A stretch of DNA of 52,027 nt, taken from Photobacterium iliopiscarium (GTDB lineage Bacteria > Pseudomonadota > Gammaproteobacteria > Enterobacterales > Vibrionaceae). How positions within the stretch are numbered: the first letter of the stretch is position 1; each line of letters begins with the position of its first letter. The DNA is taken from assembly GCF_003026395.1 (NCBI RefSeq), contig NZ_PYOO01000019.1:1-52027 (forward strand), in the 5' to 3' direction. The translations under genes and the position numbers were made by a program. Of the stretch, positions 17,772 to 26,448 are shown one piece after another. The notes below the pieces were generated by a model. The model was not told the DNA's origin, searched no databases, and saw only the letters and a program-made list of their open reading frames with translations.

Positions 17772-19028
17772 TTATAAATGTTCAGTGTCTTCAACTTGGA
17801 GGCTCGTCGTCTTTTCACCTAAATCATGCGGCAGAATAAGGTTTAATAATATTGCGACAATACCACAGAGGCTGATGCCCTGAAGGCTAAATTCACCAAT
17901 GCCAAATGCCATTCCACCGATACCAAATACAAGCGTTACAGCGACAATGACTAAGTTTCTTGGTTTATGAAGATTAACTTGATGGGTAATTAAAGTATTA
18001 AGACCAACCGTTGCGATTGAACCAAACAATAAAATCATAATACCGCCCATAACTGGTACTGGAATGGTTTGTAATATTGCGCCAAGTTTGCCGACAAAAG
18101 CCAATACAATCGCAGTGACCGCAGCCCATGTCATGATCACAGGATTAAATGCTTTGGTCAGCATAACGGCACCTGTGACTTCTGAATAGGTTGTATTTGG
18201 CGGAGCACCGATTAATGATGCGGCAATCGTTGCAATACCATCACCCGCCATGGTGCGGTGAAGTCCCGGTTTTTTTAGGTAATCTTTACCCGTTACGTTG
18301 GAGATTGCTAGCATATCCCCGACATGCTCAACCGCAGGGGCTATCGCAACAGGGATCATAAATAACACCGCGTTGATATTGAACTCAGGGAATGTGAAAT
18401 TAGGCATAGCGAGCCAGCTTGCTTGGATCACTGGTGTAAAATCGACAACCCCAAAACCAAGACTGGTAATATAACCCGCAGAGATACCCCCGACGATAGG
18501 AACTAGCTTTAATATTCCTTTCGCAAATACACTTAAGCTTATCGTCACTATCAGTGAAATTGCTGAAATCCATAGTGCCACATTATGGGCAACAAGCTGT
18601 ACGTCACCCCCTCCCGTTTTACCTACCGCCATATTTACAGCGGCTGGTGCTAAACCTAAACCAATTACCATGATCACCGGCCCGACAACAACGGGGGGTA
18701 ATAAACGATGAATAAAACCAATACCGCGTACTTTAATGATGATACCCATAATGACATAAACAATACCTGCCATCATCAATCCGCCCATGGTGCTAGCAAC
18801 ACCCCATGTTTGGATGCCATACATCATAGGAGCAATAAAAGCGAAAGATGAGGCGAGGAAAATGGGTACAGAACGTTTAGTCACTATCTGAAATAATAGT
18901 GTGCCAGCACCTGCGCCAAATAAGGCCACATTAGGATCAAGTCCGGTTAGCAACGGAACCAGAACTAATGCCCCAAATGCTACAAATAACATTTGGGCAC
19001 CTTGAAGAATCTGCATCATGATATTCAT
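17772..19028 (-). CDS. uraA: Uracil:proton symporter of the NCS2 family
   Basis: An inner-membrane uracil importer of 418 residues with about 14 membrane segments. Family marks are SSFAFIAPM near the first half-helix, AEHVGD-like VEHVGDMLAISNVTGKD (with the substrate-contacting Glu) and APPNTTYSEVTGAV (second key Glu). Unlike the upp-uraA operon of E. coli, uraA is on the opposite strand and converges on upp. A half-matching PurR-like box lies about 35-50 bp upstream. Another nucleobase of the NCS2 group cannot be excluded, but the upp neighbour favours uracil. Confidence 0.9.
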   Translation of the reverse strand: MNIMMQILQGAQMLFVAFGALVLVPLLTGLDPNVALFGAGAGTLLFQIVTKRSVPIFLASSFAFIAPMMYGIQTWGVASTMGGLMMAGIVYVIMGIIIKVRGIGFIHRLLPPVVVGPVIMVIGLGLAPAAVNMAVGKTGGGDVQLVAHNVALWISAISLIVTISLSVFAKGILKLVPIVGGISAGYITSLGFGVVDFTPVIQASWLAMPNFTFPEFNINAVLFMIPVAIAPAVEHVGDMLAISNVTGKDYLKKPGLHRTMAGDGIATIAASLIGAPPNTTYSEVTGAVMLTKAFNPVIMTWAAVTAIVLAFVGKLGAILQTIPVPVMGGIMILLFGSIATVGLNTLITHQVNLHKPRNLVIVAVTLVFGIGGMAFGIGEFSLQGISLCGIVAILLNLILPHDLGEKTTSLQVEDTEHL

Positions 19029-19062
19029 CTCTCAGTAAAAAAATCGCGCAATCCTAGCATGG

Positions 19063-19078
19063 AAGCAAACGATAACCT
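19063..19078. promoter_or_regulatory. Weak PurR-like box upstream of uraA
   Basis: AAGCAAACGATAACCT keeps the half-site GCAAACG but only 11 of 16 consensus positions. It lies 35 bp before the uraA start, a reasonable place for an operator. Confidence 0.3.
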
Positions 19079-19294
19079 AGATGAATAAAAGACAAAAAAT
19101 GCTCATAATTGTTCAAATTTAGAACGAGTGGCGATTTATTTGCATGAGAGCCGTTATTGCGTTGTTCAAAATGTGAGATATAAAATTATATTGCCAAAAT
19201 TGTGACATGAATTTTTTATTCTCTGCGCTATGATACGGCACCAATAGTAAAATCTGTTGTCTGCTTTAATGGGTCTATTTTTTTTGAGTTAATC

Positions 19295-20452
19295 ATGAGT
19301 CTTACTATGTTGCGATTTGCATTATTATTTTTAGCGGTATTGGCATTGCCAGTACAAGCTGCGACGGTGAATGATCTTTATCAAACCCAAGTTACTTTGA
19401 TTGGGAATGATCAACAAGCAGATCAAGCCGCACGTGAACAAGGATTAGCGAATGTGCTGGTAAAAATATCAGGTAACACTGATATTCTTAATAACGCGGT
19501 AATTAAAACAGCGATTACCAATAGTGGTCGTTATGTTAGTCAATTAGGTTATAGTCAAGTTGCTGGTCAACGTGCTATTAACTTAAGCTTTGATAAACAC
19601 CAAATTAAGCAGTTGCTGATTAAATCAAAAGCAAGTATTTGGAAAGATCAACGTCCTAATATTCTGGTATGGATGGTTGATAGTGATGGTCAACAACGCA
19701 ATATTTTGTGGGATCAATCAACTAATGCATTGGTGAATGACACTAAACAAGCGGCTGATAGTCGAGGTTTACCACTAATGTTCCCTGTTGGAGACATGTC
19801 AGAGACAACGGCGGTTAATGCGTCAGATTTATGGGGTGGTTTTATTGATCCGATTGCATCCGCTAGCACAAACTATCATGCTGATGGGTTATTGTTGGTG
19901 AAAGCGCAACAACAGCCAGACGGAAATGTTAGCTTAAATTGGCAGTTTTACCCTCAACAACCAAGTAAGATTGCAACAACAGAGATACAGCCGATTAGCG
20001 GAGCTACATCGGGTACGTTAGCACAAACATCAACTAACATGATTAATCAAATCACGGATTATCTAGCAAATAAATATGCCGTTGTTTTAGGTGGTGTTGC
20101 AGGGGGAAATATCAATATTGAAGTTGATAATATTGACTCTACTGAAAACTTTTTTGCGTTAGAAAAAATGCTTAATGGTTTAACGACAGTGCATAGTGCT
20201 AATGCGATGCGCATTAAAGGTAACAGTGTTATTTTTCAATTGAATCTTCAAGGTTCTGAGCAGGCGTTCCATCAAGAAATTAGCCATGATGATCAAGTGC
20301 GTCAAACACAATCTGGCGTAGCTTTTGCGGCTGATCCTGCGGCATCAACACCAGTAGCAGCAACTTCGACAGCGGTAACTACACCGTCTTCTGTACCTGC
20401 CGTGAATGCATTAACAGTAACACCACAAAATATTTATTATTGGAATAGTTGA
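19295..20452 (+). CDS. DUF2066 domain-containing exported protein
   Basis: A 385-residue protein of unknown function. A signal peptide is clear (MSLTMLRFALLFLAVLALPVQA, cleavage after about residue 22). The mature part starts with the DUF2066 pattern: LYQTQVTLIG, then QGLANVLVKISGN. The end (about 345-375) is a low-complexity Ala/Thr/Pro/Ser tail before QNIYYWNS. An ATG four codons later would also work. In relatives the gene usually sits beside hda; here the next gene is DUF2069 on the other strand. A terminator with a GTGA loop follows the stop. Confidence 0.75.
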   Translation: MSLTMLRFALLFLAVLALPVQAATVNDLYQTQVTLIGNDQQADQAAREQGLANVLVKISGNTDILNNAVIKTAITNSGRYVSQLGYSQVAGQRAINLSFDKHQIKQLLIKSKASIWKDQRPNILVWMVDSDGQQRNILWDQSTNALVNDTKQAADSRGLPLMFPVGDMSETTAVNASDLWGGFIDPIASASTNYHADGLLLVKAQQQPDGNVSLNWQFYPQQPSKIATTEIQPISGATSGTLAQTSTNMINQITDYLANKYAVVLGGVAGGNINIEVDNIDSTENFFALEKMLNGLTTVHSANAMRIKGNSVIFQLNLQGSEQAFHQEISHDDQVRQTQSGVAFAADPAASTPVAATSTAVTTPSSVPAVNALTVTPQNIYYWNS

Positions 20453-20487
20453 TAACGCCGCATTATAGCGTGATCGTTAAATGTAAG

Positions 20488-20515
20488 CCTCGGTAGTGAT
20501 ATCGAGGTTTTTTTT
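20488..20515 (+). terminator. Terminator after the DUF2066 gene
   Basis: An eight-pair stem (20488-20495 with 20500-20507, one G-T pair) with a GTGA loop runs into eight T. Confidence 0.85.
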
Positions 20516-20543
20516 ATGTTTTTTAAACGGTGGCTGCGGTGAA

Positions 20544-20966
20544 TTAATCGTGATAACGGGTTCGTTCTTCACGCTCAACTTGTGATAATCGTTTTAATTT
20601 TATGCCAAGCTCTTTGGCACGCAAACGCGCAAAAAGAATGTTATTAACAAAACAGATACTAACGATAATCAACTCGATGGCAGCGAGTGTTCGTTCACCA
20701 TCATTGAGGACGATAAGCGTGACGGCATGTAGAACATAAAACATTAAAATAAAATTTGCCCAGGCGTGGGTATAAGGTTTTGCGGCAAATATTCCGGGTA
20801 AGGGTAACAATAAGGGGATGACCCATAATACGGTGATGATGAATGCGGATAATTGAGGGTGAGGCGACAACAATAATTGCCATAGGCCAATAAAAATAAT
20901 CAAACTGCAATGACTGAATAATGCAGTTTGACGACAGAAATAGGTCAATCGTTGCATTTTTGGCAT
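20544..20966 (-). CDS. DUF2069 domain-containing membrane protein
   Basis: A 140-residue protein with four predicted membrane helices (near 16-34, 40-60, 68-86, 90-110) and a basic cytosolic tail. It fits the DUF2069 family of small inner-membrane proteins of unknown function. AAGGA precedes the ATG by a good distance. It follows the wrbA-like gene after 14 bp and is probably the last gene of a bepA-arsC-wrbA-DUF2069 operon. Confidence 0.8.
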   Translation of the reverse strand: MPKMQRLTYFCRQTALFSHCSLIIFIGLWQLLLSPHPQLSAFIITVLWVIPLLLPLPGIFAAKPYTHAWANFILMFYVLHAVTLIVLNDGERTLAAIELIIVSICFVNNILFARLRAKELGIKLKRLSQVEREERTRYHD

Positions 20967-20980
20967 GAAGATTCCTTTTC

Positions 20981-21592
20981 TTAGCCGTTTAATTTACATG
21001 CTGTGGTTGCTAAGCGCCGTCCAATGGCTTGAGCAAGTGCTATTTCATCTGGGTGTAATTGTTTATTTGTGCCGTTATTAACATGCGATGCGCCATAAGG
21101 TGTACCGCCATGGTGCGTTGTATGTAACAACGGTTCAGAGTAGGGAATACCAACAATTAACATTCCATGATGTAACAGCGGTAACATCATAGATTGTAAC
21201 GTTGTTTCTTGTCCTCCGTGTAATGATGACGATGAGGTAAACACACAGGCTGGCTTATCGATTAATGTGCCTGATAGCCATTCACCACTGGTACTGTCTA
21301 AAAAGTGCTTGAGTGGGGCTGCCATATTGCCAAACCTGACCGGACTTCCCATCGCTATTGCTGCACATTGCTTGAGATCATCATGAGTGACAATGGGGTC
21401 GGACACTGTCGCTGGCTGAGATGTGGTTATTGATTGAGATGTGGCTGCCATCGTCGTTAGCGTTGAAATGTCAGCCACGGTTCTTAGTACCGCTTCACAA
21501 CTATCGACTTGTTCGATGCCACGGCCAATATGACGTGCTAATTGGCGCGTATTACCATGAAGACTGTAATAGAGCACTAAGACTTTAGTCAT
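20981..21592 (-). CDS. WrbA-like NAD(P)H:quinone oxidoreductase
   Basis: A flavodoxin-fold protein of 203 residues that should reduce quinones by two electrons with FMN. The FMN phosphate loop is LYYSLHGNTRQLA (about 7-19), followed by GSPVRFGNMAAPLKHFLD and HHGGTPYGASH, both WrbA family marks. The stretch at about 42-68 is rich in Ser and Thr. The ATG shares its first base with the stop codon of the ArsC-like gene (TAATG), indicating coupling. Confidence 0.88.
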   Translation of the reverse strand: MTKVLVLYYSLHGNTRQLARHIGRGIEQVDSCEAVLRTVADISTLTTMAATSQSITTSQPATVSDPIVTHDDLKQCAAIAMGSPVRFGNMAAPLKHFLDSTSGEWLSGTLIDKPACVFTSSSSLHGGQETTLQSMMLPLLHHGMLIVGIPYSEPLLHTTHHGGTPYGASHVNNGTNKQLHPDEIALAQAIGRRLATTACKLNG

Positions 21593-21948
21593 TATAAAAT
21601 ACTCAATACATGCTCAGGTGGACGACCCATTGCGGCTTTATTGCTATCACTGTTAACCACAATTGGTCGTTCAAGTAATTTAGGGCATGACACTATTGCT
21701 TCAAATAAAGCGTGATCCGTTAGTGTTTCCGCATCGAGTTGTTGTTCCTTGTATTGTTGTTCTTTCGTTCGCATCATTTCACGGACATTGCTATAACCGA
21801 GTTGGCGATAAAGCTGTTGAAGTTGTTCCATTGTCGGTGGTGTGTCTAAGTAATGAATTACTGTGGGAGTAATTCCTTGCTCTGTCAGTATGGCTAATGT
21901 TTCGCGGCTTTTTGAACAACGCGGATTGTGATAAATCGAAATAGTCAT
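21592..21948 (-). CDS. ArsC-family reductase (YfgD-like)
   Basis: A thioredoxin-fold protein of 118 residues of the ArsC/Spx group: MTISIYHNPRCSKSRETLAIL with the single catalytic Cys11, and ERPIVV plus a following GRPPEHVL at the C-terminal side. Arsenate reduction is the annotated activity, but the gene is not near ars genes, and YfgD-type proteins have no proven substrate that I know of. The start at 21948 (AAGGAATTAACG then ATG) is preferred over one ten codons upstream. The neighbour bepA is also its neighbour in E. coli (yfgC-yfgD). Confidence 0.88.
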   Translation of the reverse strand: MTISIYHNPRCSKSRETLAILTEQGITPTVIHYLDTPPTMEQLQQLYRQLGYSNVREMMRTKEQQYKEQQLDAETLTDHALFEAIVSCPKLLERPIVVNSDSNKAAMGRPPEHVLSIL

Positions 21949-21977
21949 CGTTAATTCCTTATAAATAAAAAGAGCCA

Positions 21978-23441
21978 CTAAAAAGAAGAACGTAAAGCTT
22001 CAAATTTGGCTTGTTGAAGGCGAAGTTGATCCAATCGCGCATCATAACGCGCTTGATCGAGTGAACCTAGTTTTGCGCGTTGAGCCGCTTGCGTGTAGTT
22101 ACTGATTGCCAGCCCCCATTGTGCCCGTAATGCGGCTAACTCGCCCATTGCTGCGAGTTCACCATCTCGTTGATTTTGTTTAGCATAATTTTGCGCTAAT
22201 AATGCCCAACCATTAATATCATTGGGGTGCTGATAACTATAACGGGTCAGTATGTTAATACTTTGTTGGTAACGTTTAGCTTCAAATAATGCATTGGCTA
22301 AATTTAGTTGTAATACGCTACTTTCTGGTTGATATTGCAAGGCACTATCTAAGCGGTTTATCGCTTTGTCATAGTGTTTTTGATATAAATTCAGATCAGT
22401 GATTGCATCTATATAAAATAAATTATTGGGTTCGGCGGCAAGGAGTGGCAATAATAATTGCTGAGCTTTTGTATATTGGCCGCTATCAAGATAAACCAAT
22501 GCTTTACCATAATTTAACTCTTTACGTTGATTGGCTGGGGCTTTTTTAAGTTCAGCATTAAACCAATTCAAGGCTGATGTTTGGCTAAAACCAATATTAC
22601 GTGCCACCATCCGTGATTTTGCTAATAGGTAACGTTCAGAGGGCGGTAATCTCACCACCGAATAACTATTTGCACGTAAGCGACTGTCAGTTATACGAGA
22701 TTCTGGTAATGGGTGACTAAGTAACATTGCTGGTAATTTAGTGGTATAGCGGTATTGTTCGGCTAAACGTTCAAAAAAATGTGGCATGGCTTGTGGATTA
22801 AAACCTGCCTTGGCGAGGGTAGATATGCCAATTCGATCCGCTTCTTTTTCATTACTACGAGTATGATTTAACATACCTTGCATAGATATCGCTGTTGTTG
22901 CATGTAATGCCGCCATCCCCGCTTCTGGTGCCGCAATCGTTAATAGTAACGCTCCCAACATTGCTGCCATTGTTGCTGGATTTTTTTTCGCTTGATCTTC
23001 TAATGAACGCGCAAGGTGACGTTGGGTGACGTGAGCAATTTCATGTGCGATAACTGATGCGAGCTCACTTTCGGTTTTAGCATGTAAAAATAATCCTGAG
23101 TGAATACCAATATTGCCCCCAAAGAGTGCAAAAGCATTAATCTCATGGTTTTTAATTAAGAAAAAATTAAAAGGGGTTTTAACACCATCAGCATTGGCCG
23201 CTAATTTATGCCCAAGATCTTGAATATACTCTGATAATACGGGGTCATTAATAATGGGACGGCTAGCGCGCATTATACGCATGTACATCTCACCATATTC
23301 AATTTCTTTATCAATGGTCAGGGTTGATGCTGCTGTGGTACCAATATCAGGCAAAGAGGCATTATTCGCTATAACTGGCAAGCTTGTTGTTAACAAGGCA
23401 GACAGTAAGAGGTAAGTTGGTGCTTTAGCAAATTGGAACAT
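21978..23441 (-). CDS. bepA: Beta-barrel assembly-enhancing protease (M48 metalloprotease with TPRs)
   Basis: A periplasmic zinc protease and chaperone that helps LptD assembly and degrades stalled outer-membrane proteins. The 487 residues match BepA. The signal peptide is MFQFAKAPTYLLLSALLTTSLPVIA, the zinc motif HEIAH is at 133-137 with the third ligand Glu200 in NEKEADRIG, and a TPR domain fills about 305-487. It is the first gene of a likely operon with the arsC-like, wrbA-like and DUF2069 genes, divergent from the TusA-like gene. Confidence 0.94.
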   Translation of the reverse strand: MFQFAKAPTYLLLSALLTTSLPVIANNASLPDIGTTAASTLTIDKEIEYGEMYMRIMRASRPIINDPVLSEYIQDLGHKLAANADGVKTPFNFFLIKNHEINAFALFGGNIGIHSGLFLHAKTESELASVIAHEIAHVTQRHLARSLEDQAKKNPATMAAMLGALLLTIAAPEAGMAALHATTAISMQGMLNHTRSNEKEADRIGISTLAKAGFNPQAMPHFFERLAEQYRYTTKLPAMLLSHPLPESRITDSRLRANSYSVVRLPPSERYLLAKSRMVARNIGFSQTSALNWFNAELKKAPANQRKELNYGKALVYLDSGQYTKAQQLLLPLLAAEPNNLFYIDAITDLNLYQKHYDKAINRLDSALQYQPESSVLQLNLANALFEAKRYQQSINILTRYSYQHPNDINGWALLAQNYAKQNQRDGELAAMGELAALRAQWGLAISNYTQAAQRAKLGSLDQARYDARLDQLRLQQAKFEALRSSF

Positions 23442-23632
23442 ATAAGTAATACAACCACCATGTCGATTAATAGGGGATAACGGGGGTAATTATTGATAAC
23501 CTTCTGCGTTGTTATGACAGCGAATTTTAGCTTAGGTTCGCTATTGTAATATTTCGTCTTGTGGTTATCTCGCTTATTCCTTGCGGTTAAGGTTACAATA
23601 CGATAATGGATAATCACTGTCACGCAATTGGA

Positions 23633-23860
23633 ATGGAAATCCTAACTCTTGATCTCATGGCCCACCGTTGTCCATTGGCATTATTGATGGCAAAGCGAAA
23701 ATGTCGCGATTTATTGTCGACCCAGAAACTTGCAATTAAGGTTTTAGCTGACGGCACTCAAATGGATATTATTCGTTATTTGAAAAACAATGGATTTATT
23801 CTTGATATACAGGCTGAAAATACCTCTCAGCTGGTTATTTTTGTGAAAAAAGGACTGTAA
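23633..23860 (+). CDS. TusA-like sulfurtransferase family protein
   Basis: A 75-residue protein with the TusA/SirA fold: MEILTLDLMAHRCPLALLMAK, where the Cys-Pro of CPLAL corresponds to the sulfur-carrying Cys-Pro of TusA (CPxP). The second proline of the classical motif is replaced by Ala-Leu. A start nine codons earlier at 23606 is possible; I prefer 23633 because it begins at the first beta strand. It lies five bases before perM, suggesting joint expression. The sulfur acceptor, if any, is unknown. Confidence 0.78.
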   Translation: MEILTLDLMAHRCPLALLMAKRKCRDLLSTQKLAIKVLADGTQMDIIRYLKNNGFILDIQAENTSQLVIFVKKGL

Positions 23861-23865
23861 TTCTC

Positions 23866-24936
23866 ATGCTGCATATGTTTAAAAGTTGGTATCAGCGCCG
23901 ATTCTCTGATCCTCATGCTGTGAGTTTAATGATCATTTTAGCGGGGGCTTTTTTAACCTTATATTTCTTTGGTGGGTTAATTACGCCATTGTTGGTTGCG
24001 ATTGTGCTGGCGTATTTGCTGGAATCTCCCGTGGCACGTTTTACCCATTGGGGTCTGCCTCGTACATTTTCTGTTGCGATTGTGCTGATTATTTTTGCAG
24101 GGCTAATGGTGTTAGCTTTGTTTGGCTTAGTACCGACTATTTGGCACCAAATTACCAATTTAAGTGCTGATGTGCCGAAAATGTTTAATGATTTACAGAT
24201 TTATGTTTCAAGTTTACCTGAGCGTTATCCCGATTTTGTACAACCACACCAAGTAACCGTATTAACCGATACTTTACGTGAAAAAGTATTAGCCGTTGGC
24301 GGCAGTGTCGTTAAAGGATCGCTATCTTCATTAGTGAGTTTAGCCACTCTTGGGGTGTATTTGATTTTAGTGCCATTATTAATCTTCTTTTTACTTAAAG
24401 ATAAAGACACGATTCTACGTTCATTTATTGACGTTTTACCGAGTAATCGCCGACTAGCGAGTAAAGTGAGTGCTGAGATGAATCAGCAAATCTCTAATTA
24501 TATTCGCGGCAAAGTGATCGAGATTTTCATTGTTGGTATCGCAAGTTATATCGTGTTTGTGGTGATGGGACTTCAATATGCAGCTTTGCTCGGGGTATTA
24601 GTGGGGTTATCCGTTTTAATCCCTTATATCGGTGCGGCGGCGGTGACGATACCCGTGGCGATGGTTGCATTATTTCAATGGGGCTGGACACCAGAATTTT
24701 GGTGGTTACTTGCAGCCTACGGCATTGTACAAGCATTAGATGGTAATGTTTTAGTTCCTGTACTGTTTTCAGAGGCGGTTAACTTACACCCAGTGGCAAT
24801 TATTGTTGCGGTATTAGTGTTTGGTGGGTTGTGGGGTTTCTGGGGGGTATTCTTTGCGATTCCATTAGCAACCTTAGTTAAAGCTGTGTGGGGCGCATTA
24901 GTGATGAAAGAAACGGCACCGCCAGTAAGTTATTAA
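23866..24936 (+). CDS. perM: AI-2E family transporter PerM
   Basis: A 356-residue inner-membrane protein with about eight hydrophobic helices in the pattern of the AI-2E/PerM family (two pairs, a long amphipathic cytosolic or periplasmic stretch at about 95-150, then the rest). Family motifs include AIVLAYLLESPVARF, the PxxGAxxxxIP-like VLIPYIGAAAVTIPVAM and the LVPVLF region. The transported substrate is not known for PerM. It starts five bases after the TusA-like gene and ends before a bidirectional terminator. Confidence 0.88.
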   Translation: MLHMFKSWYQRRFSDPHAVSLMIILAGAFLTLYFFGGLITPLLVAIVLAYLLESPVARFTHWGLPRTFSVAIVLIIFAGLMVLALFGLVPTIWHQITNLSADVPKMFNDLQIYVSSLPERYPDFVQPHQVTVLTDTLREKVLAVGGSVVKGSLSSLVSLATLGVYLILVPLLIFFLLKDKDTILRSFIDVLPSNRRLASKVSAEMNQQISNYIRGKVIEIFIVGIASYIVFVVMGLQYAALLGVLVGLSVLIPYIGAAAVTIPVAMVALFQWGWTPEFWWLLAAYGIVQALDGNVLVPVLFSEAVNLHPVAIIVAVLVFGGLWGFWGVFFAIPLATLVKAVWGALVMKETAPPVSY

Positions 24937-24961
24937 TATTGGTTATGTAATGATTGCTAAT

Positions 24962-24988
24962 AAAAAAGGCCGATAGCGGCCTTTTTTT
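24962..24988. terminator. Bidirectional terminator between perM and bcp
   Basis: GGCCG (24968-24972) pairs with CGGCC (24977-24981) around a four-base loop, extended by six A and seven T on the flanks. Confidence 0.9.
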
Positions 24989-25010
24989 ATCGCTGAAATT
25001 TAAAACGATA

Positions 25011-25475
25011 TTATTGATTAAGGTAATCAAGCACGACTTGGTGGTGATCTTTGGTTTTGAATTTATCAAACACGTGTTCAATCTTGCCATGCTCATCAAT
25101 TAAGAAACTGATGCGATGTAAACCGTCATAAATTTTACCCATGAACTTTTTCTCACCCCAAACACCAAATTGATCAGCTACTGCATGATCTTCATCTGAT
25201 AATAAGGTGAAGTTAAGATTATCTCGCTCAATAAATTTGGGTAAACGTTTTACAGGATCAATGCTGATACCTAAAACCACCACGTTATGTGCTTCAAGTT
25301 CGGCTTTACTGTCGCGTAACCCACATGCTTGAACGGTACAGCCTGGGGTCATTGCTTTGGGATAAAAATAGGCCAGTACTTTTTTACCTTTAAAATCACT
25401 TAAGCTAACGGGTTGGTCGTCTTGATTGAGTAATGTAAAAGCAGGGGCGAGCATTCCCGATGTTAATGTATTCAT
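25011..25475 (-). CDS. bcp: Thioredoxin-dependent thiol peroxidase Bcp
   Basis: A peroxiredoxin Q that reduces H2O2 and organic hydroperoxides with thioredoxin. The 154 residues carry the peroxidatic Cys46 in MTPGCTVQACGLRD and the second Cys51 five residues on, the usual atypical 2-Cys arrangement. It follows gcvR on the same strand after 77 bp, as in E. coli. Confidence 0.96.
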   Translation of the reverse strand: MNTLTSGMLAPAFTLLNQDDQPVSLSDFKGKKVLAYFYPKAMTPGCTVQACGLRDSKAELEAHNVVVLGISIDPVKRLPKFIERDNLNFTLLSDEDHAVADQFGVWGEKKFMGKIYDGLHRISFLIDEHGKIEHVFDKFKTKDHHQVVLDYLNQ

Positions 25476-25552
25476 GCAGCGGTCCTTATTAATAAGTTAT
25501 AAACACAAATTTAAGATGTGTTGTTATGGTGGACTGTTGAAAGAGAATAATA

Positions 25553-26101
25553 TCAGTGATGACCAATAAAGTTTACTGTTCCATGAGCATTAAGCTGATG
25601 ACAAAGCGCTTCATATTCTTGTTGTAAGCTTATTAAATTACAATCTTCAGGTAAATTGGTACTGATTTGGAGCACTAATTGATTGTCTATATCATCATGG
25701 CCATTTTCAATGGTATTGGCACTGAGGGTTGAAATATCAAGTTTTCGACTCGCGATAAAATGCGTGAAATGTTTAATTAATCCAGGGCTATCTTTTGCTT
25801 CAATATGAAAATCAGCTGTGTATGGAAAGAAACGAGAAATATGTTTATTGGTGCGTTTCATTACCGTGATTAAGTCGTGTTCTTGACCTTTAAGAGGCAA
25901 TGTTGATTCGATTCTTGAGATCGCATTGCTATTGCCAGAGAGCAACATAATTAGCGTGAATTCAGAGCCAAAAAGAGCGATTCGACTATCAATGATATTA
26001 CAGCCACTGTTTGCGACAAGATGGGTGATCTCATCGGTGATACCTGGACGGTCAGTACCTACCGCTGTTATTACGAGGTAATGTTCCATATTTGGCGCCA
26101 T
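25553..26101 (-). CDS. gcvR: Glycine cleavage system transcriptional repressor GcvR
   Basis: An ACT-domain protein that binds GcvA and represses the glycine cleavage operon when glycine is scarce (E. coli knowledge). The 182 residues hold two ACT domains: HYLVITAVGTDRPGITDEI near the N-terminus and FHIEAKDSPGLIKHFTHF near residue 96. No DNA-binding domain is present, as expected. A second ATG four codons in is possible. It is divergent from dapA, as in E. coli. Confidence 0.93.
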   Translation of the reverse strand: MAPNMEHYLVITAVGTDRPGITDEITHLVANSGCNIIDSRIALFGSEFTLIMLLSGNSNAISRIESTLPLKGQEHDLITVMKRTNKHISRFFPYTADFHIEAKDSPGLIKHFTHFIASRKLDISTLSANTIENGHDDIDNQLVLQISTNLPEDCNLISLQQEYEALCHQLNAHGTVNFIGHH

Positions 26102-26448
26102 ATTTTAGTGATCATTACTAGCATGTTAGCACAGACTGATTATTCAAAAGAGCGCAAATCATCATCAATAATCACAATTTTTTTTATTAAAAATTGTATG
26201 GTTAACAATAATAATGACTTAAAAATTTTTTTTTGACGCGGATAAACGTTAAACATTACTGATGAGCTTAAAATGAATACGATAAAGCGCGTTAGTTAAC
26301 GGTTTTCAGTCACCCTTTGCTTGAGTTTATAGTCATGCAAAAGTACCATGACTTACAAACTAGCTATATACCGTAACCATTTTTAATGATTGGTTGTTAA
26401 TGTTGTTAGTTTAGAATTGTTACGATATATAAAACAGGGGAGACGGAC
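26102..26448. other. gcvR / dapA divergent intergenic region
   Basis: About 347 AT-rich bases without a gene. It contains an A/T-only inverted repeat near 26174-26196 and a TTGACG at about 26231 that could be a -35, but I find no matching -10. I see no lysine riboswitch or other structured leader before dapA. Confidence 0.4.

Noticed and set aside
26403..26431. Promoter for dapA with TTGTTA, 17-base spacer and TATATA
   Set aside because: Transcription would begin inside the Shine-Dalgarno sequence, leaving no room for ribosome binding.
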